Source: Tetrapyrgos nigripes
Taxonomy: Eukaryota > Basidiomycota > Agaricomycetes > Agaricales > Campanellaceae
Direction of reading: 5' to 3'
Length of the DNA stretch: 64,000 nt
Assembly (NCBI GenBank): GCA_013368315.1
Contig: JAACJM010000154.1
Location: forward strand, 1-64,000
In this document: piece after piece, positions 47,788 to 60,640 of the stretch
Layout of the letters: every line of letters starts with the position of its first letter
Position numbering within the stretch: the stretch's first letter is position 1
The notes under the pieces: model-generated
What the model was told of the DNA's origin: nothing
What the model saw: only the letters and a program-made list of their open reading frames with translations
Database searches by the model: none
Position numbers and translations under genes: made by a program

Positions 47788-48170
47788 TGTAAGGGGACAG
47801 TTTCCTTTTTCCTTCCCTTCTCCTTTAGGACTTGTTTGTTCTTGTTTTATCTGGACTTCATTGACTTGTTTATCCCTGTTGCATTGTTTCATCATCCATC
47901 ATTTCATCGTTCATCATTTGATCTCTCATCATTCCACCTTTCTATTACTTCGTTTTAACTGTACAGTTTTGTAGATCTTTTCCCAGGCCTTCATACAAGT
48001 ATATATACCCCTTCCTTGCAGGTGAGTATCCTTGAGTTTTTCTCTTTGGATCTCCTCCTGCAGGTGCATAGTATGTTAGTCTTGTATCTTCTAGTCCTGA
48101 TTTATATATCTTTGGATCTCCTCCTGCAGTTGTTGAGTGAGTGCCTCACATGTCAGGAGTTGCCCTTACA
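47788..48170 (+). repeat. 5' LTR of the Gypsy element
   Basis: 383 bp, TG...CA ends. It contains a 66-bp duplicated block bounded by CTTTGGATCTCCTCCTGCAG (two copies) near the 3' end. It differs from the 3' LTR by one 18-bp indel and about 11 substitutions, nearly all transitions (counted by eye), roughly 3 percent. Confidence 0.95.
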
Positions 48171-48205
48171 GTAGAAAAACTCCTTGTCAAGTGGACTAGT
48201 CATCT

Positions 48206-49545
48206 TTGGCAACCATTTCTTTCCGAGCTCCAGATACCAGTGAGAGTGACTCTGATAGCACTCACACTGCTCTTGCTCCTCCTACAGTTCCCCAAGACTC
48301 CTCCTCCACTCCTCAGTTCTCTCCACCCTCTGTTTCTTCTGCCTCATTACCTGGGTCCCCTACAATGTCTGAAGCTTTCGACGCTTGTCTCACCCATCTA
48401 GAGCAGGCTTCTCAGAGTTGGAGCGAGCAACTCACTGCCCTCCAAGGCTGAAATCCCCCTCCACCTCCACCTCCTCAACTCCCATTACAACATCCCACTC
48501 GACCTCCATCCTCTGCTTTGTCTTCTACTCCTCCTTCTCATCACTCTTCTGGAGCTTCACATGCTAAGGCATCCCCACCTGGCATCTTTGATGGTCAATG
48601 TGCTAATGGCTGAGTCTGGTGGACCAGTGCGATCATTTATGCTAGCACTGTTTGTTTTGAAGACGATGTTGCCAAGATTATGTGGGCACTGTCCTATTTC
48701 CAGACAGGTCATGCTGCCACCTACTGTCAAAGCCTCATCGACCATGGACACCTCTATGGCTCCTCCCACTTTGATACCTGGCGAGAATTCAAAACTGAGC
48801 TCATCAAGGAGTTCACGCCAGAAGATGAATGCACTCAGGCTAGTCTTACCCTAGAGGGTGTCTCCTACTTTCAGGGCACAGCTTCTGTTGACGAATACAT
48901 CAACAACTTCCATGCTCTCATCACCATGGCTGGCCTTAACGTTGAACCCATCCTCTACTCCATGAACCCTACTGCACCTACAATCAAGGCCCGACTTGAG
49001 GACGCAAAACATGTTGGTCAGACAGTGGTCCTCAAATTCTGACGTGGACTGCAGCCTGCTTTAGAAAGGAAGGTTGCAGAGGCAGAGGCTCATCCACAGG
49101 AATGGGACATCATGGCTTGGTATTCCCTGGCCAAGAGGTTTGATAAGCATGAATGGGAAGATGTGATCTTCCGTGGTGCTCAGAGAAGTGTGCACCCTGG
49201 TCCACCCAAGCCTACTTTCCCCTCTCGTGCTCAACCTCAGGGTCGTTCCCTTTTCCCAATCCAGTTCCCTACCCCTGCTGCTGCCCCTGTTCCTGCCCCC
49301 AAGCTCCCCTTCCCCAAGACACTTCGAGGCAGAGGTTCCTAGTCCACTGCACCTGTTACACATGTGGCAAAACCAGTCACTTCTCTGCAGCGTGTCCAGA
49401 CTGCCAACATGAACATGTTCATGTCATGGATATGTCTGTTGATAACTGGCAGGAGATCGCAGAAGCATATGCAGCTTTCCAGGATTTCCAAGCTGCCCTG
49501 ATGAACGAGCCTGCTCAGGAGGATTTTGCCAAGGACCAGGAGTGA
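48206..49545 (+). pseudogene. Gypsy gag with zinc knuckle
   Basis: Capsid protein remnant. It starts MATISFRAPDTSESDSD; a Pro/Ser-rich region leads to the capsid-like core (IMWALSYFQTGHAATYCQ, FDTWREFKTELIKEF, TASVDEYINNFHALI). The zinc knuckle CYTCGKTSHFSAAC (C-x2-C-x4-H-x4-C) lies near 49355-49395 in a shifted frame, then an acidic tail. In-frame TGA stops after LTALQG, QCANG and VVLKF (the last where Arg is expected), and a frameshift near 49340, show decay. The Plavaka transposon is inserted just after it. Confidence 0.85.
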
Positions 49546-49748
49546 TGGACACACACTCATCATCAGGAAAACCACCCAAAAGTAATGAAGTGAGAACGTA
49601 GAGATAATTCTTGTAATCTATGAGATCAGGTAATTACTGAGTCAATATTGTAGTTAGTAAACCATTACTGACACTTATAATTGCACAATAAAGATATCTT
49701 AGCATTCTCGAGGCAATAGTGAGTTTTCTATCTAGTGACAATTTATTA

Positions 49749-52700
49749 CTAGTTGAAGTTACAGTATGTATGGAGATCCCTGAAAGGATTCACAAAGAAC
49801 ATTGAACACTGATCCAGCACGTTCTCGCAAGTCCAGGTTGTTGGGACATTGCCTCCCCATTTCGGAAACAGGTGTGTGCTTTGCTTGATAGTCTCCAGTG
49901 GTACAACTGAAGCTTTAGGCGTGCCATCACTGAGTACATCACGCTTGACACGATATAGCCCTGAAGATGTGTCGGGAAATTGAGAAAAGCTTGAGAACCA
50001 TTCAACATAAGCTAAGTGAGACGGCGGTGCGGTCGTTGCCGCTGGTGGAAATAGCTTGTCAATTCCCTGTCGTGGCAATGCAAATATGACCCTGACACGT
50101 CCGATGCATAAGCCTATCATATATTAGAGAGAAATCTGGGTATATTATTCACAAAGTCACTCACCGTCTAAAAATCCATTGTTCAGGTTGTTAGCTTTTT
50201 TCTGAATGAGTGCTGTGTCAAACTGCATGCTTTGAACAACTTGATTACGGTGATTTGTCTTTCTTGGGAGCGCCTTCAAGACATCCAGTGTAGTGTCGCC
50301 GTACAAATCGGGGTTCACAAACTTGATCTGATGCCAAACAGGGACACTGTTGAATGGGAGAGCGATGAATTGAGCCATTTCCTCTTGTTCGCGTGGTGAA
50401 AGATCCGGATGTGTCCATTGCACGATAAATCTGGTGAGAGCCGGAAGGAACTTTGTCGCACCATAACCTTTTGGACCGGAATCTACCAGTTTCAGGATGG
50501 AAACCATTTTCACCGTAGGAAATTTCGTGATTTTCTGCTGGTATGGACACCGGAGGTCAGTCAAAGTCCTTAATGCCCCAGGAAAGTCAAATCGCTGGCC
50601 GGATGTATGACTATCTGAGGGCTCCGCACTGGCTGCCTGAGAGGAGACATGCTGGGCACACCTCCAGGCAATGTAATTGAAGTGGTGAATAATCTTCTCC
50701 CTCCGTTCCAACCATTTGGTCATCTGGGAATACTTGTCTTTACGATTAGACGCTCGATATGCATCTTTCGCAAAGTCAATGTGGAGTCGTTCAGTTGTTT
50801 CTGTGTTGTAGTTGTCGGTTGTGCTGTAGTACTTGATAGCGCGGACATAATGACAGAGGAAATGAATTTTGGGGAAGTTGAAATGTGTGCGCGCACTCAG
50901 AGTAATGAAGATAGATTTGTGTTGATGGAAAGTCTCCAACGACTCCTCAAGGGACTGGAGAGAAGCATTTGAATGGATAGGATAGCAGGCCAGATAGAGA
51001 AAATCAAGTAGGGATTGTGTTGCTGTGACCAGCTGACGGGACTGTTGGGTGGTCAAAGATGGTGTATCCAGCACAAGCCCAAGAAGCAAAGCACATATCT
51101 GCTTGTGCTCGGTGCCAGTCACTCGGGAGAGAGATGTAATTCCTTTATGGAAGTTACGGATGCCATGATTAAGGGTAAACGCCGGACTCGTGCATCAACT
51201 TCATCTTTCCCGCAAATTATTGTAATCCACTCGATCAAATGCTTCATGACACCTTGGTAGAGTTGATGTAGAATGTCGGGAGTAATGGAACGGAAAATGT
51301 CGGTATATGGCAGGTCTTCCCAAAATGGATGCTGGATAGGCTTCAACCGCATGCTTGCACAGCTTTCAGTCCACTCTACTGTCCCAACAGGATGCTTTAC
51401 AGCTTCCTTTGCCTTTTGCATGCTGCGGTATGCTGCCTTGCAAGGATAATCACCCAACTCATCCTTCGGACACCCGCAGCTCACACAGTCCCCGGTATAT
51501 GTGCAAGTCACCAAGACCTGCTCCGGATAGTCGCCAACATATGCGGCGAGTATTGGATGGCCACGTCGTTTGATTCCATCACCACTTTGCATAATAACCC
51601 CCTCAACACCATGCTTTTTCAACGGAGCACACATAGTTGACATGCATGCATGAAATAAATTAGCCATTGTGCGGCGACGAGAGGCCTTGTTCTTGATATG
51701 GGTAAGCTTGGTTGTCGGAAGGTACCCAAGAAGAATTTGACCCTGCTGTGATGGCTTTCTGCGAATTTCTTTGGGAAGATTGCTGATTGTAAGGTAGACA
51801 GGGTAAGCTGATTTGTTGCGGAACAGTGTGACTAGCGTCTTGTCGCTTGACAATATAACGGGCACGATGGTGGCACCAGGCTTCTGTTCCTCTAAAAGTT
51901 TCTATAAAAGAAACACTAAGTTTGAGATAATTGCACGAATAGTCTGTAATAATGAATAACTTACTTGTGTACTCCACCACCACTTTCCAGTATACATATC
52001 ATGGTACAGACGACATGTGTGGTCGGGATCAGAATAATGCCGCTCAGGAACAACACATAGATATTGAGCATGCTCCGGAGATCCATATAGTGCATAGATA
52101 CACTCCATGATGTCGCGTCGGTATAAATCAAAGCTTTCTTCTCCAACAAGTATTTCTGTGCGAGTGAATGCGGGCTGTTGAATTGGGATTTGCGTGTCGA
52201 TAATTTTATTCAGTTCATCACTTTTGCGATAAGACAGGCCCAGAGATTCTTGAACCTGTAGTATTATGAATGAGTATTATGCAGAAATATGATGCTAGTT
52301 TTTGGACTTACCCCTTCAATATCTAGCAAATCTGTAAATGCAGTTGAGCCCGTTCCTCGCATCTTTGCCCATCTCGCAATTTCCCAGTCCATCCGAGATG
52401 TGAACGGTGCCCAAATATTCTCATCACTGCCATTGATTTGACATTGATATCGTCGAAAACCATCCGAAGAGTCGTGCATCAGGTTAATTGGATTGGAATC
52501 TGGTAGTGGAGTGCCAGCTTGGCCGCCAAAAGACTCGGTATAGATGTCCTCACGATGAGAAGGGAATGATTGGATAGGTGATTTTTTCTGCCGTTGAGCA
52601 TAACCTGCAGCCTCTTCATCGACTTCCATGACATCATCCTCTACAGACACTGATGGTCTCGGACGTTCATGCATTGCCTCGTGCTCTGGAGCTGGAGGCT

Positions 52701-53070
52701 CTGATCCAGTGCCTTGTTCATGGTCCTTGTCAGTCCCGTCGTCGTCAAAACCGGGGAAATCAGCCGACATGTAGTTTTGAGCTTTGCCAAAAAAATCACC
52801 CTGAAAGGGTTGGGGTGCGTGCTCTTCCATCTGTTCTGATTAGTCGTGAGGAGCAGCAGGTCGGAAATGTAGAGGTGGTGATCTAGATTTGGGGTGGGAG
52901 ATGGGATTGCGACGTGGTACACCAGCACTAGACCGTAGACGAGCAATGGCAGTTTGCGCTGCTGCTTTGCATGGCTCTAGGATAGGGTTTCAGAAGTGTT
53001 GAACCAAATCACTCTGACGATTCCATGTCTGTGAACAACCGGAACAAGTGAAAGCAAGGTTTGAAGACAT
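49749..53070 (-). CDS. Plavaka transposase
   Basis: Large transposase of the basidiomycete Plavaka group (CACTA-related). Starts MSSNLAFTCSGCSQTW (53070), a C2H2-type finger. Then an acidic region (QPFQGDFFGKAQNY, DFPGFDDDGTDKD), the DUF-like block SRMDWEIARWAKMRG, and TRTEILVGEESFDLYRRDIMECIY in joined exons; HDMYTGKWWWST; VPVILSSDKTLVT (catalytic core), LVTCTYTGDCVSCGCPKDELGDY, SITPDILHQLYQGVMKHLIEW (family signature), ARTHFNFPKIHFLCHY, and TERLHIDFAKDAYRASNRKD. It ends NPFRDLHTYCNFN at 49749. A TGA after LVQHF (52990) is either a mutation or lies in a small intron (GTCAGA...CCTAG); otherwise the exons look open. Likely recently active. Confidence 0.9.
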
Positions 53071-53302
53071 TGGCAATACGAAAACAATGTGATCAGATAC
53101 GAGGTAGAAGGCAAAGAAAGAATAGAATTTGTGATTTCTAGCATATGTTACATAGTACTTATATGTACTGAGCTGCAAATGACGAAGTAAATAGGAAAAT
53201 TCTGGGGAATCCATATAAAAGGACACACCTGGCTCCCAATTCCCTCGTCTCCTACCACCTTCACAATCTTTTCCAAATTCACTACCTCTCTTTGCTTCTG
53301 GG
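53071..53302. promoter_or_regulatory. Shared divergent promoter of the two Plavaka genes
   Basis: The two start codons lie 232 bp apart, facing away from each other. The region is A/T-rich on the transposase side and C/T-rich (CTCCCAATTCCCTCGTCTCC) before the DUF6532 start; ATATAAAAGG at 53213-53222 can serve as TATA box for the plus gene, 80-90 bp before its ATG. Divergent layout suggests joint regulation of both genes. Confidence 0.55.
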
Positions 53303-55659
53303 ATGTCCACCACTGCCAGTGTACGGTCTAGTGGCCGTATAAAGGAGACCGCTGCTACAAAGCAGTCTGGCACAAAGGTGTCAGCAAAAGCTGCCTCGAC
53401 TAAGGCCAAGCGTAAGTCAGATGAGACAGAAGGTCAGTCTCCCGTTGTTTCTCAAAGTATGATCTATGCTCACCTAACGCGTTGCCCTAGATGTTGCTCC
53501 TCCACCCAAGAAGTCTAAATCTAAGCCAACAAAAAAAAGCACTAAACACAAGAAGAAAGGTGAGCTATCCAATTTGATACCCTGCATCTCTGACCCTTTC
53601 TTTGCTAGTGGCCAAGATGAAGCATGCTGCTGTGAGTATTACAGACAGTGAGGAGGAACCAGAGTCTGAAGAGGATATTGGTAAGTGTATTGATACTCAC
53701 GCGGATGTCTCATCTTGACACTTATGATTCTCGCACTTAGTGGTTGTCAAGAAACCAAGCGGGAACTCAAAAAAGAAGAAAATCGTGAAGGAATCGTCCG
53801 AGTCATCTGGATCTGATGACGAAAGCGGTTCGGATGAGTCGTCTGAGTCGTCCGATGACGAGAGGAAGCATAGAGATGCTGCTCACCTTTTCGATGCTGA
53901 GGTATGTCTCCAAGAAATATGATGCCTGTATTTTCGTGTAACAAATAGTACAGGCACCAGTGATTTTGAGCGATGCTGAGGAAGGTAGGATGATGACATC
54001 ATTAGCTGTCACATGTGCTTGTGTCGCTGACCAATCTTGCCAGCTCATCACCGTTCCTCCTCTCCTTCACTCAACGATGACCTGCCTCCTAGCACCGATG
54101 TGGATTTTCAAAGTGACTGGGACATGGTTGACGTAGAAGACGATGTCTCTACCAAGGTATGCCTTCATATTTTTTCCATTCGGTCATTCTTTAACAAGCC
54201 AAGGTTACCAAGTCTCGCAAAAGAAGGCAGACAAGCTTAGGGCAGAGGTGCGTATTCAGCTTATTCAGCTTATTTCTCACAGAGTATAAGCTGACAATGT
54301 TCTTCATCTACATAGTTACCACAGGTTCTCGCCACGCCGCCCGCTACGGTTCCCATCGTGGCCGTCCCAATTTCCCAAACGGTTGCCACCCCTACTACTG
54401 CTACTTCTGCTACCACTGTTATACCCCAGCCCACTGCTGTGGCTACGACGACGGCCCTTATCATTCTTGGAAACGGGTATTTTGCTCATACTGAACTCGC
54501 AACAATCGTCAAAGGCCGCTCTACCCTTCTTGCGCCTCTCAGCTCTCAACCAGGACCTGTGCGTAAAGTAATTGACCATAGCATCAAAGAAGGCAAGCTC
54601 GCTATGCTTACCGGTACTGAGCATTGCCCCGTCAATGAGGAGCTCAAGCATATTGCAATGTCCTCGACTGTCTGTGCTGCAGAAGATCTAGGGTATGCTA
54701 ATGAGAAGGATGTTGCTCACCGGCTCCAAACTGGCGATTACAACACATATGTAAAGCCTTTCGTTCACTACGTGAGTCCTGTCAACTTTTATGTTCATTG
54801 CTAACTGTGACACTCTGTTAGGTGAGCCATCGTGTTGGTCTTGAACGCAAAGATCTCAAGAATACCCAAACCTCCAATGTCCTCTCAGCTTTCGGGTTCC
54901 ATAATGATCCTGTTTCGCGCTCTAAGGCTCAGCAATTGGTTCTCAATTACACCTACCATTATGGAACTAAGCCTAATGTGAGTCTCTTGTCTACTTTTCA
55001 TTTCATTGTAGAAATGCTTGACTGCCTTTAGTCTGAGGAATATGACCCCACCAAACCGTTTGAGCACACCGCGCTCACCAGATACATCAGTGGTATGTTC
55101 TTCGGCTCCCATGCCTATGCTGGGGTTCTAGCCAAGAATAAGCATGTGTTCGCTTCTTCAGTACCGTCGAAACCCACCGAACTAGAACTTCCAAAAGGTC
55201 TGGTGGCGATCAGCGTTGCAGCAGTATGTTTTACTTCAAAATAATTTCGCATTTTTACTAATTCTATTTCAGGTTCACGCCATTCTCTCTGAGTTCACCA
55301 GACAATCTAACGGCGAGAACTTTCCAACAAAGGAACTTGCAGGCATCTGGAGGACTGCAATTGCCATTCTGGAGAACATTGAGAAGGTCAACAAGTCTCG
55401 ATATCATTCACTGATGCACAAGTTATACACTGATGTGTCGTATGTTCTCTTTCGTCTTTTCTAGTTCATCACTAATGGTATTTCTTATAGCGGGACTCTT
55501 CCGTTGACCGGTCATGGCTTGACTAATCAACAAATTTTCAATGCCGTTGATTGGTCTGCCCTCTCAGACAATCCCTCCAGACAAGCTTTGTCGTCAGCGG
55601 CTATCTCCCCTGAGTCCGCTAATGCTGGTACTGCTTCTGGTGCTCCCGAAACTGCATAG
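53303..55659 (+). CDS. DUF6532-domain protein encoded by the Plavaka transposon
   Basis: About ten exons with GT-AG introns of 45-65 nt. Starts MSTTASVRSSGRIKETA; the first third is basic and disordered (KKSKSKPTKKS, then the acidic ESSGSDDESGSDES), nuclear-like, followed by DLPPSTDVDFQSDWDMVDVED and a Thr/Ala/Pro-rich linker. From about 54455 comes a folded domain: LIILGNGYFAHTELATIVKGR, AEDLGYANEKDVAHRLQTG, YVKPFVHYVSHRVGLERKDLK, KAQQLVLNYTYHYG, and the DUF6532 core FEHTALTRYISGMFFGSHAYAG, VAISVAAVHAILSEF and SRYHSLMHKLYTDV. Function of DUF6532 is unknown. No stop seen. It lies wholly inside the transposon TIRs. Confidence 0.82.
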
Positions 55660-56117
55660 ATCTTTCGTTGTTTACTGTTCCTCATTCTCTTATCATACTT
55701 ACATTCTCACTAATTTTCCTCATTAACCATGACATATCCACCCCGGTCTCTCTTTTCATATCTACTATCGCTTAATTCCTGCTCACTACATAGTTTATAC
55801 CTCTATCACTTCTGTTCTGTTTGTATTGTCAGGCAGAGTATACTAGGTTTGAGAAATACATTTAATAGTGGTCATTATCCGTTGTTGTGAGGTCCGAATT
55901 CTTCAAATTCTCAAGAAGATTGTAGGTATAAGGGCGCTGAAGCCTTGAAGTACTTATGGTATATACCAAATAACTACGATAACTCAGCAAGGTCTGCACT
56001 GGGGACCCAAGTATTTTGATAATTAGTCAAATCAGGTATTTCGTGATAACTACGCTGAGTTTTGAATTTTAGCTGAACTTACTTCTTCATTATCTTTGGA
56101 TGGGTTTCCTGATGATG

Positions 56118-59100
56118 GTCAAAAAATAATTACTTTGCATGTTTATCTACAGACTCTACCAATGATAACAATTGTATCCCTGTCCCTGAGTCTGTGTGTG
56201 AAGTAATTGCCTCAGTCGTGTCTCTCCCTGCCCCCTCTACTCCCCCTTCCATTCTTTCTGCTCATTGACTAGTTCCTTGGTGCCGTCTCAAGCATTGGGA
56301 AGACTGTCTACCTCGCAAATTAGTAATCTCCTCTGACAGAAGCCGCTGCTTAACAGTCCCAATAGAGCTTCCAAAAGCCTATCCCAGTCTTCAATGTTGA
56401 CAGCACTCCTAATGAGGCTGGTGTAAGGGGACAGTTTCCTTTTTCCTTCCCTTCTCCTTTAGGACTTGTTTGTTCTTGTTTTATCTGGACTTCATCGACT
56501 TGTTTATCCCTGTTTCATTGTTTCATCATCCATCATTCATCGTTCATCATTTTGATCTCTCATCATTGCACCTTTCTATTACTTTGTTGCAACTGTACAG
56601 TTTTGTAGATCTTTTCCCAGGCCTTCATACGAGTATATATACCCCTTCCCTGCAGGTGAGTATCCTTGAGTTTTTCTCTTTGGATCTCCTCCTGCAGTTG
56701 TTGAGTGAGTGCCTCACGTGTCAGGAGTCGCCCTTACAGCTGGAGCCATAACTGAGATCTTGGACACTATCCTGCATTTCAAAGATCACTCTGAACACAT
56801 CCAGCTTACAGTCACTCAGCTCAGCAGCCAAGATGTCATTCTTGGCTATGGATGGTTATGAGCCCATAACCCTGAGGTGGATTGGAACAGTGGCAACATC
56901 AAGCTCAGCTCTATGTGTCATGAGGAGGTACAACAAGAACGTCAACTATCTCTATCCACTGCCCGTCGTCAACGCCGAGCTCTGGAATGTTGTCAGGAAG
57001 GTCCATCTCCCCATGTTATTGAATTAGACCCCGGTGAAGATGAGATGAACAACCTTGGGACCTTTAGCTGCGATGACTTTCCTGACAACATTTCTATTGA
57101 GGAAGGTGACTGCATATTTGTTACCTCAGCTCCTCTGGAGTCGGAGTTCATCAAGGCAACAAGCACCACTTCTCAACATCTAGCAGAAGCACATGCCAAG
57201 GCTTCAAGAAACCCTCATGATGGCCTCCCTGATCACTTCTATGAGTATGTAGATGTCTTCTCCAAGGACTCCTTTGATGTGCTGCCAGATCATAAACCAT
57301 GGGATCATGCAGTAGAGTTAGTCCCTGACTCTAAACCTGCCAGCTGCAAGGTCTACCCACTCGCTCCTAATGAACAAAAGGCCCTTGATGAGTTCCTCAT
57401 GGAGAATCTGTCTACCAGTCACATCTATGGTGTCTCCAGTCTTCTTTGTAAAGAAGAAGGATGGAAACATCTAACTTGTCCAAGACTATCATGTGCTAAA
57501 CGAGATGACGATTAAGAACCGTTATCCCTTGCCCTTGATTAACGAGCTTGTTAATAACCTCAAAGGTGCACGATACTTCACTAAATTGGACGTATGTTGG
57601 GGTTTCAATAACATCCAGATTCGTGAAGGCGACAAATGGAAAGCAGCTTTTTGCACCAACCGTGGTCTCTTCGAGCCCCTTGTCATGTTCTTGGGTCTCA
57701 CAACAGCCCTGTGACTTTCCAGACAATGATGAATGACATTCTCCATGATCTCATTATGGAGGGTGTTGTATCTGTCTATCTTGACGACATCTTGATCTAC
57801 ACCAAGACTGTTGAGGAGTATCGTTGTGTGACTTGCCTAGTCCTAGACTGGTTGTGGCAACAAAAGCTGTACCTCAAAGTGGACAAGTGTGAGTTTGAGA
57901 AGACTCGCATCAAGTACCTTGGCATCATCATCTCCCATAATCATGTTGAAATGGACCCCGTCAAGGTGTCTGGTGTTGCAGAGTGGCCTGTACCCGAAAA
58001 CAAGAGAGAGGTCTCCTCCTTCCTTGGATTCACCAGCTTCTATTGTTGGTTTATCCAGGACTTCTCTCATCATGCACGACCACTGTTCGAACTGACCTGA
58101 AAAGACATCAAGGTTGAGGATGCCTTCGACATTATGAAGTCCCTAATCACCTCCTCCCCTGTCCTCCCCATGCCTGACGACTCTCAACCATACTGCTTGG
58201 AGTCAGATAGCTCTGACTACACCACAGGAGCAGTTTTGTTCCAACAATCTCCAGATGATGACAAGTGGCACCCCATTGCATTCTACTCCAAAAGTCTTAA
58301 CACCGTCGAACATAACTATGAGATCCACGATAAGGAAATGCTAGCCATCATTCGAGCCCTCAAGGAATGGAGACACTTCCTTGAAGGAGGATGCTTTCCT
58401 GTGGAGATCTGGACAGACCATAAAAACTTGGAGTACTTCTGAACTGCAAAAAAGCTCAATCGACGTCAAGCTTATTGGTCCCTGTACCTCTCTCATTTTG
58501 ACTTCCAGTTACACCATTGCCCTGGCTGCACTATGGGCAAGCCTGATGCATTGTCCCACTGACCTGATCATGGTACTGGTGCCAATGACAATTCAGACAT
58601 TGTGCTACTCAAGCCAGAGATGTTCTCAATTGCCGCTGTGACTACTGCAATAGATTTGACTGGTGAAGAAGTTGAGATCGTGAGAGACGTCCACTTTGCT
58701 GTTCGTGAAAACAAGCTAGAGGAACAAGTCATGCATGCTGTGCAAGCCTTGCACAAGTCCCACACTCATTCTATCCACAGTGCAGAATGGGATGAACATG
58801 AAGGGCTGCTGTATTTCCAGGGCAAGATCTATGTTCCTCCTTCCCATGACCTTTGCTGTCACATAGTCTCCCAACATCATGACACCAAGGTTGCTGGTTA
58901 CCCTGGACGGTTCAAGACCCTTGAACTTGTCTCACGGAACTACTGGTGGCCCCAGATGTCCTGGTACATTGGGCTGTATATCAAGACTTGTGATCTGTAC
59001 ATGCAGACCAAGACTCATCGTCAACTCCCCATTGATAAGCTCATCCCTTCTGTGACTCCCACTGAGCCATGGCAGTCAGTGTCAGTCGACTTCATTGTCG

Positions 59101-60123
59101 AACTACCAGAAGCTCATGGGTACAATACAGTCATGGTGGTCATAGACATGTTGGGCAAAAGAGGTCACTTCCTTTGGACTCATACAACAGAAGTATGGAA
59201 GCACCATGGGATGCCCAGATCAGCACACTCTGACTGCGGCCCACAGTTTGTCGCAGACTTCATGCAAGACAGACAGCCAGACTGAATGTGTCAATCAAGA
59301 GCTAGAAGGTTACCTATGCCAGTGGGTGAGTCAATGCCAGGACAATTAGGATGAGCTACTGCCCACTGCTGAGTTCTCCTACAACAATAAGGTCCATGCA
59401 TCGATCCAGCAAACTCCCTTCATGATTGACACTGGTTGAAACCCTCATATGGGTTTGAGCCTCACGTACAGCAGTTAGAAATGGAGAACGTCAATGACTT
59501 TGTTGATGGGCTCAAGTCAGGCTGGACAGAGGCACAGGCAGCACTCACAAAGGCCAAGTCGGAGTATGCCCAGTACTATAACCGTTGCTGTACCCCCGCC
59601 CCCATCTTTAAGCCTGGTGACAACGTCTGGTTGGATGGCTCTGACATCAACACAACCCATCCATCAAAAGAAACTCAGTCACCGTTGGCTTGGGCCTTAC
59701 ACTGTTCTTCACAAGGGTGCCTACAAGCTGAAACTTCCCCTGTCCATAAAATGCCTCCATCCAATCTTCCCTGTTATCAAACTCAACCGCTACACTGATG
59801 ATCATATTCCTGGTCGTAGACCTGACCCACCTCCTGACCCTGAAATCATTGATGGCGAAGAAGAGTTTGAGGTTGAAGAGATTTTGGATAGTCGTTGTTA
59901 TGGATGTTGGAAAAAGTTGCAATACCTTGTCCAATGGAAAGGCTATGGGCCACAAGAGGACTCATGGGAGCGTGCAGAGGACTTGGTACATGCCCCAAAG
60001 GCAGTGGCAGACTTCTATGCGAGGCATGCTGATGCTGTTAAAATGGTGCGAGTGTCGCAAGCTGATCATTCCAAGAACTGGCATTGTTACAGTTTCTCAC
60101 CCCTATTCTATAGGACTCTCTGA
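56118..60123 (+). pseudogene. Gypsy pol: protease, RT, RNase H, integrase, chromodomain
   Basis: Protease part resumes after the Plavaka end: KPIPVFNVDSTPNEAG up to 56421, then, after the solo LTR, AITEILDTILHFKDHSEH and DVILGYGWL. RT: HFYEYVDVFSKDSFDVLP, YPLPLINELVNNLKGARYFTKLD, YLDDILIYT at about 57777 (catalytic pair intact). RNase H: LESDSSDYTTGAVLF, EIHDKEMLAIIRAL. Integrase: HHDTKVAGYPGRFKTLEL, CDLYMQTK (one zinc Cys lost; family CDLCxRTK), WQSVSVDFIVELP (Asp), SDCGPQFVADF (Asp), QTECVNQELEGYL (Glu). Chromodomain at 59851-60030: FEVEEILDSR, LQYLVQWKGYGPQEDSWE. Frameshifts near 57430, 57715, 59200 and 59270, and stops where Arg or Trp is expected, show it is dead. Confidence 0.92.
56422..56738 (+). 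mobile_element. Solo LTR of the same Gypsy family, inserted in the protease
   Basis: 317 bp, TGTAAGGGGACAG...CCCTTACA, with a perfect 5-bp duplication GCTGG (56417-56421 and 56739-56743). Removing it plus one duplication restores the protease reading (TPNEAG/AITEIL). It lacks exactly the 66-bp block duplicated in both other LTRs, keeping a single CTTTGGATCTCCTCCTGCAG. Confidence 0.95.
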
Positions 60124-60270
60124 CTCGCTCTTTCTTTTCTTTACTTTGTTTCATTTCTTCTTATCTAACACATGTTTCCCTTTTGTTCGCCATGCTCTAT
60201 CCTTGCTTTCTTTCTTACATGTGTAGTACACATGCCTACTATTACTTACACATTGCTTACATGCATCATA

Positions 60271-60390
60271 TGCATGTTTCCTCTGCCTTTATCTTATACA
60301 TGCATTGTATGCATGTTTCCTCTGCCTTTATCTTATACATGCATTGTATGCATGTTTCCTATTATTTACATGCTGTTTGACATGGCTACT
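60271..60390 (+). repeat. 39-bp tandem repeat in the Gypsy 3' region
   Basis: TGCATGTTTCCTCTGCCTTTATCTTATACATGCATTGTA recurs with period 39 at 60271, 60310 and 60349 (third copy partial). It lies in the non-coding part between the chromodomain stop and the 3' LTR. Confidence 0.85.
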
Positions 60391-60640
60391 ACAGACGATT
60401 TACATGCTTTACACACATTGTATTCTGACTCGTATATAGGTAGAGTATTCTTCAAGCTAGATTCCCCAGCTCGACCTTATACATCTTTCTACAAGTCTTA
60501 CTTTGAGTAATACTTGTCTTCAGAAGTCTTGCTCAAACCTTTCTTCAACAGAAAGCTCAACAAACAAACAAACGAAAGGTGAAACCTTGAAATACAACTT
60601 TTGTCGTAACAGGTGTGCTGTGTCGAGGTCGCCGCAGATC

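Larger units (their letters stand above)
49558..56117. mobile_element. Plavaka-family DNA transposon with two divergent genes
   Basis: A TIR of about 40 bp: CATCATCAGGAAAACCACCC at 49558 against CATCATCAGGAAACCCATCC read inward from 56117, both continuing CCAAA..TAATGAAG. It contains the Plavaka transposase (minus, 49749-53070) and a DUF6532 gene (plus, 53303-55659). It sits in the gag-protease junction of the Gypsy element. A clean target duplication was not seen directly outside the tips. Length 6560 bp. Confidence 0.85.
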
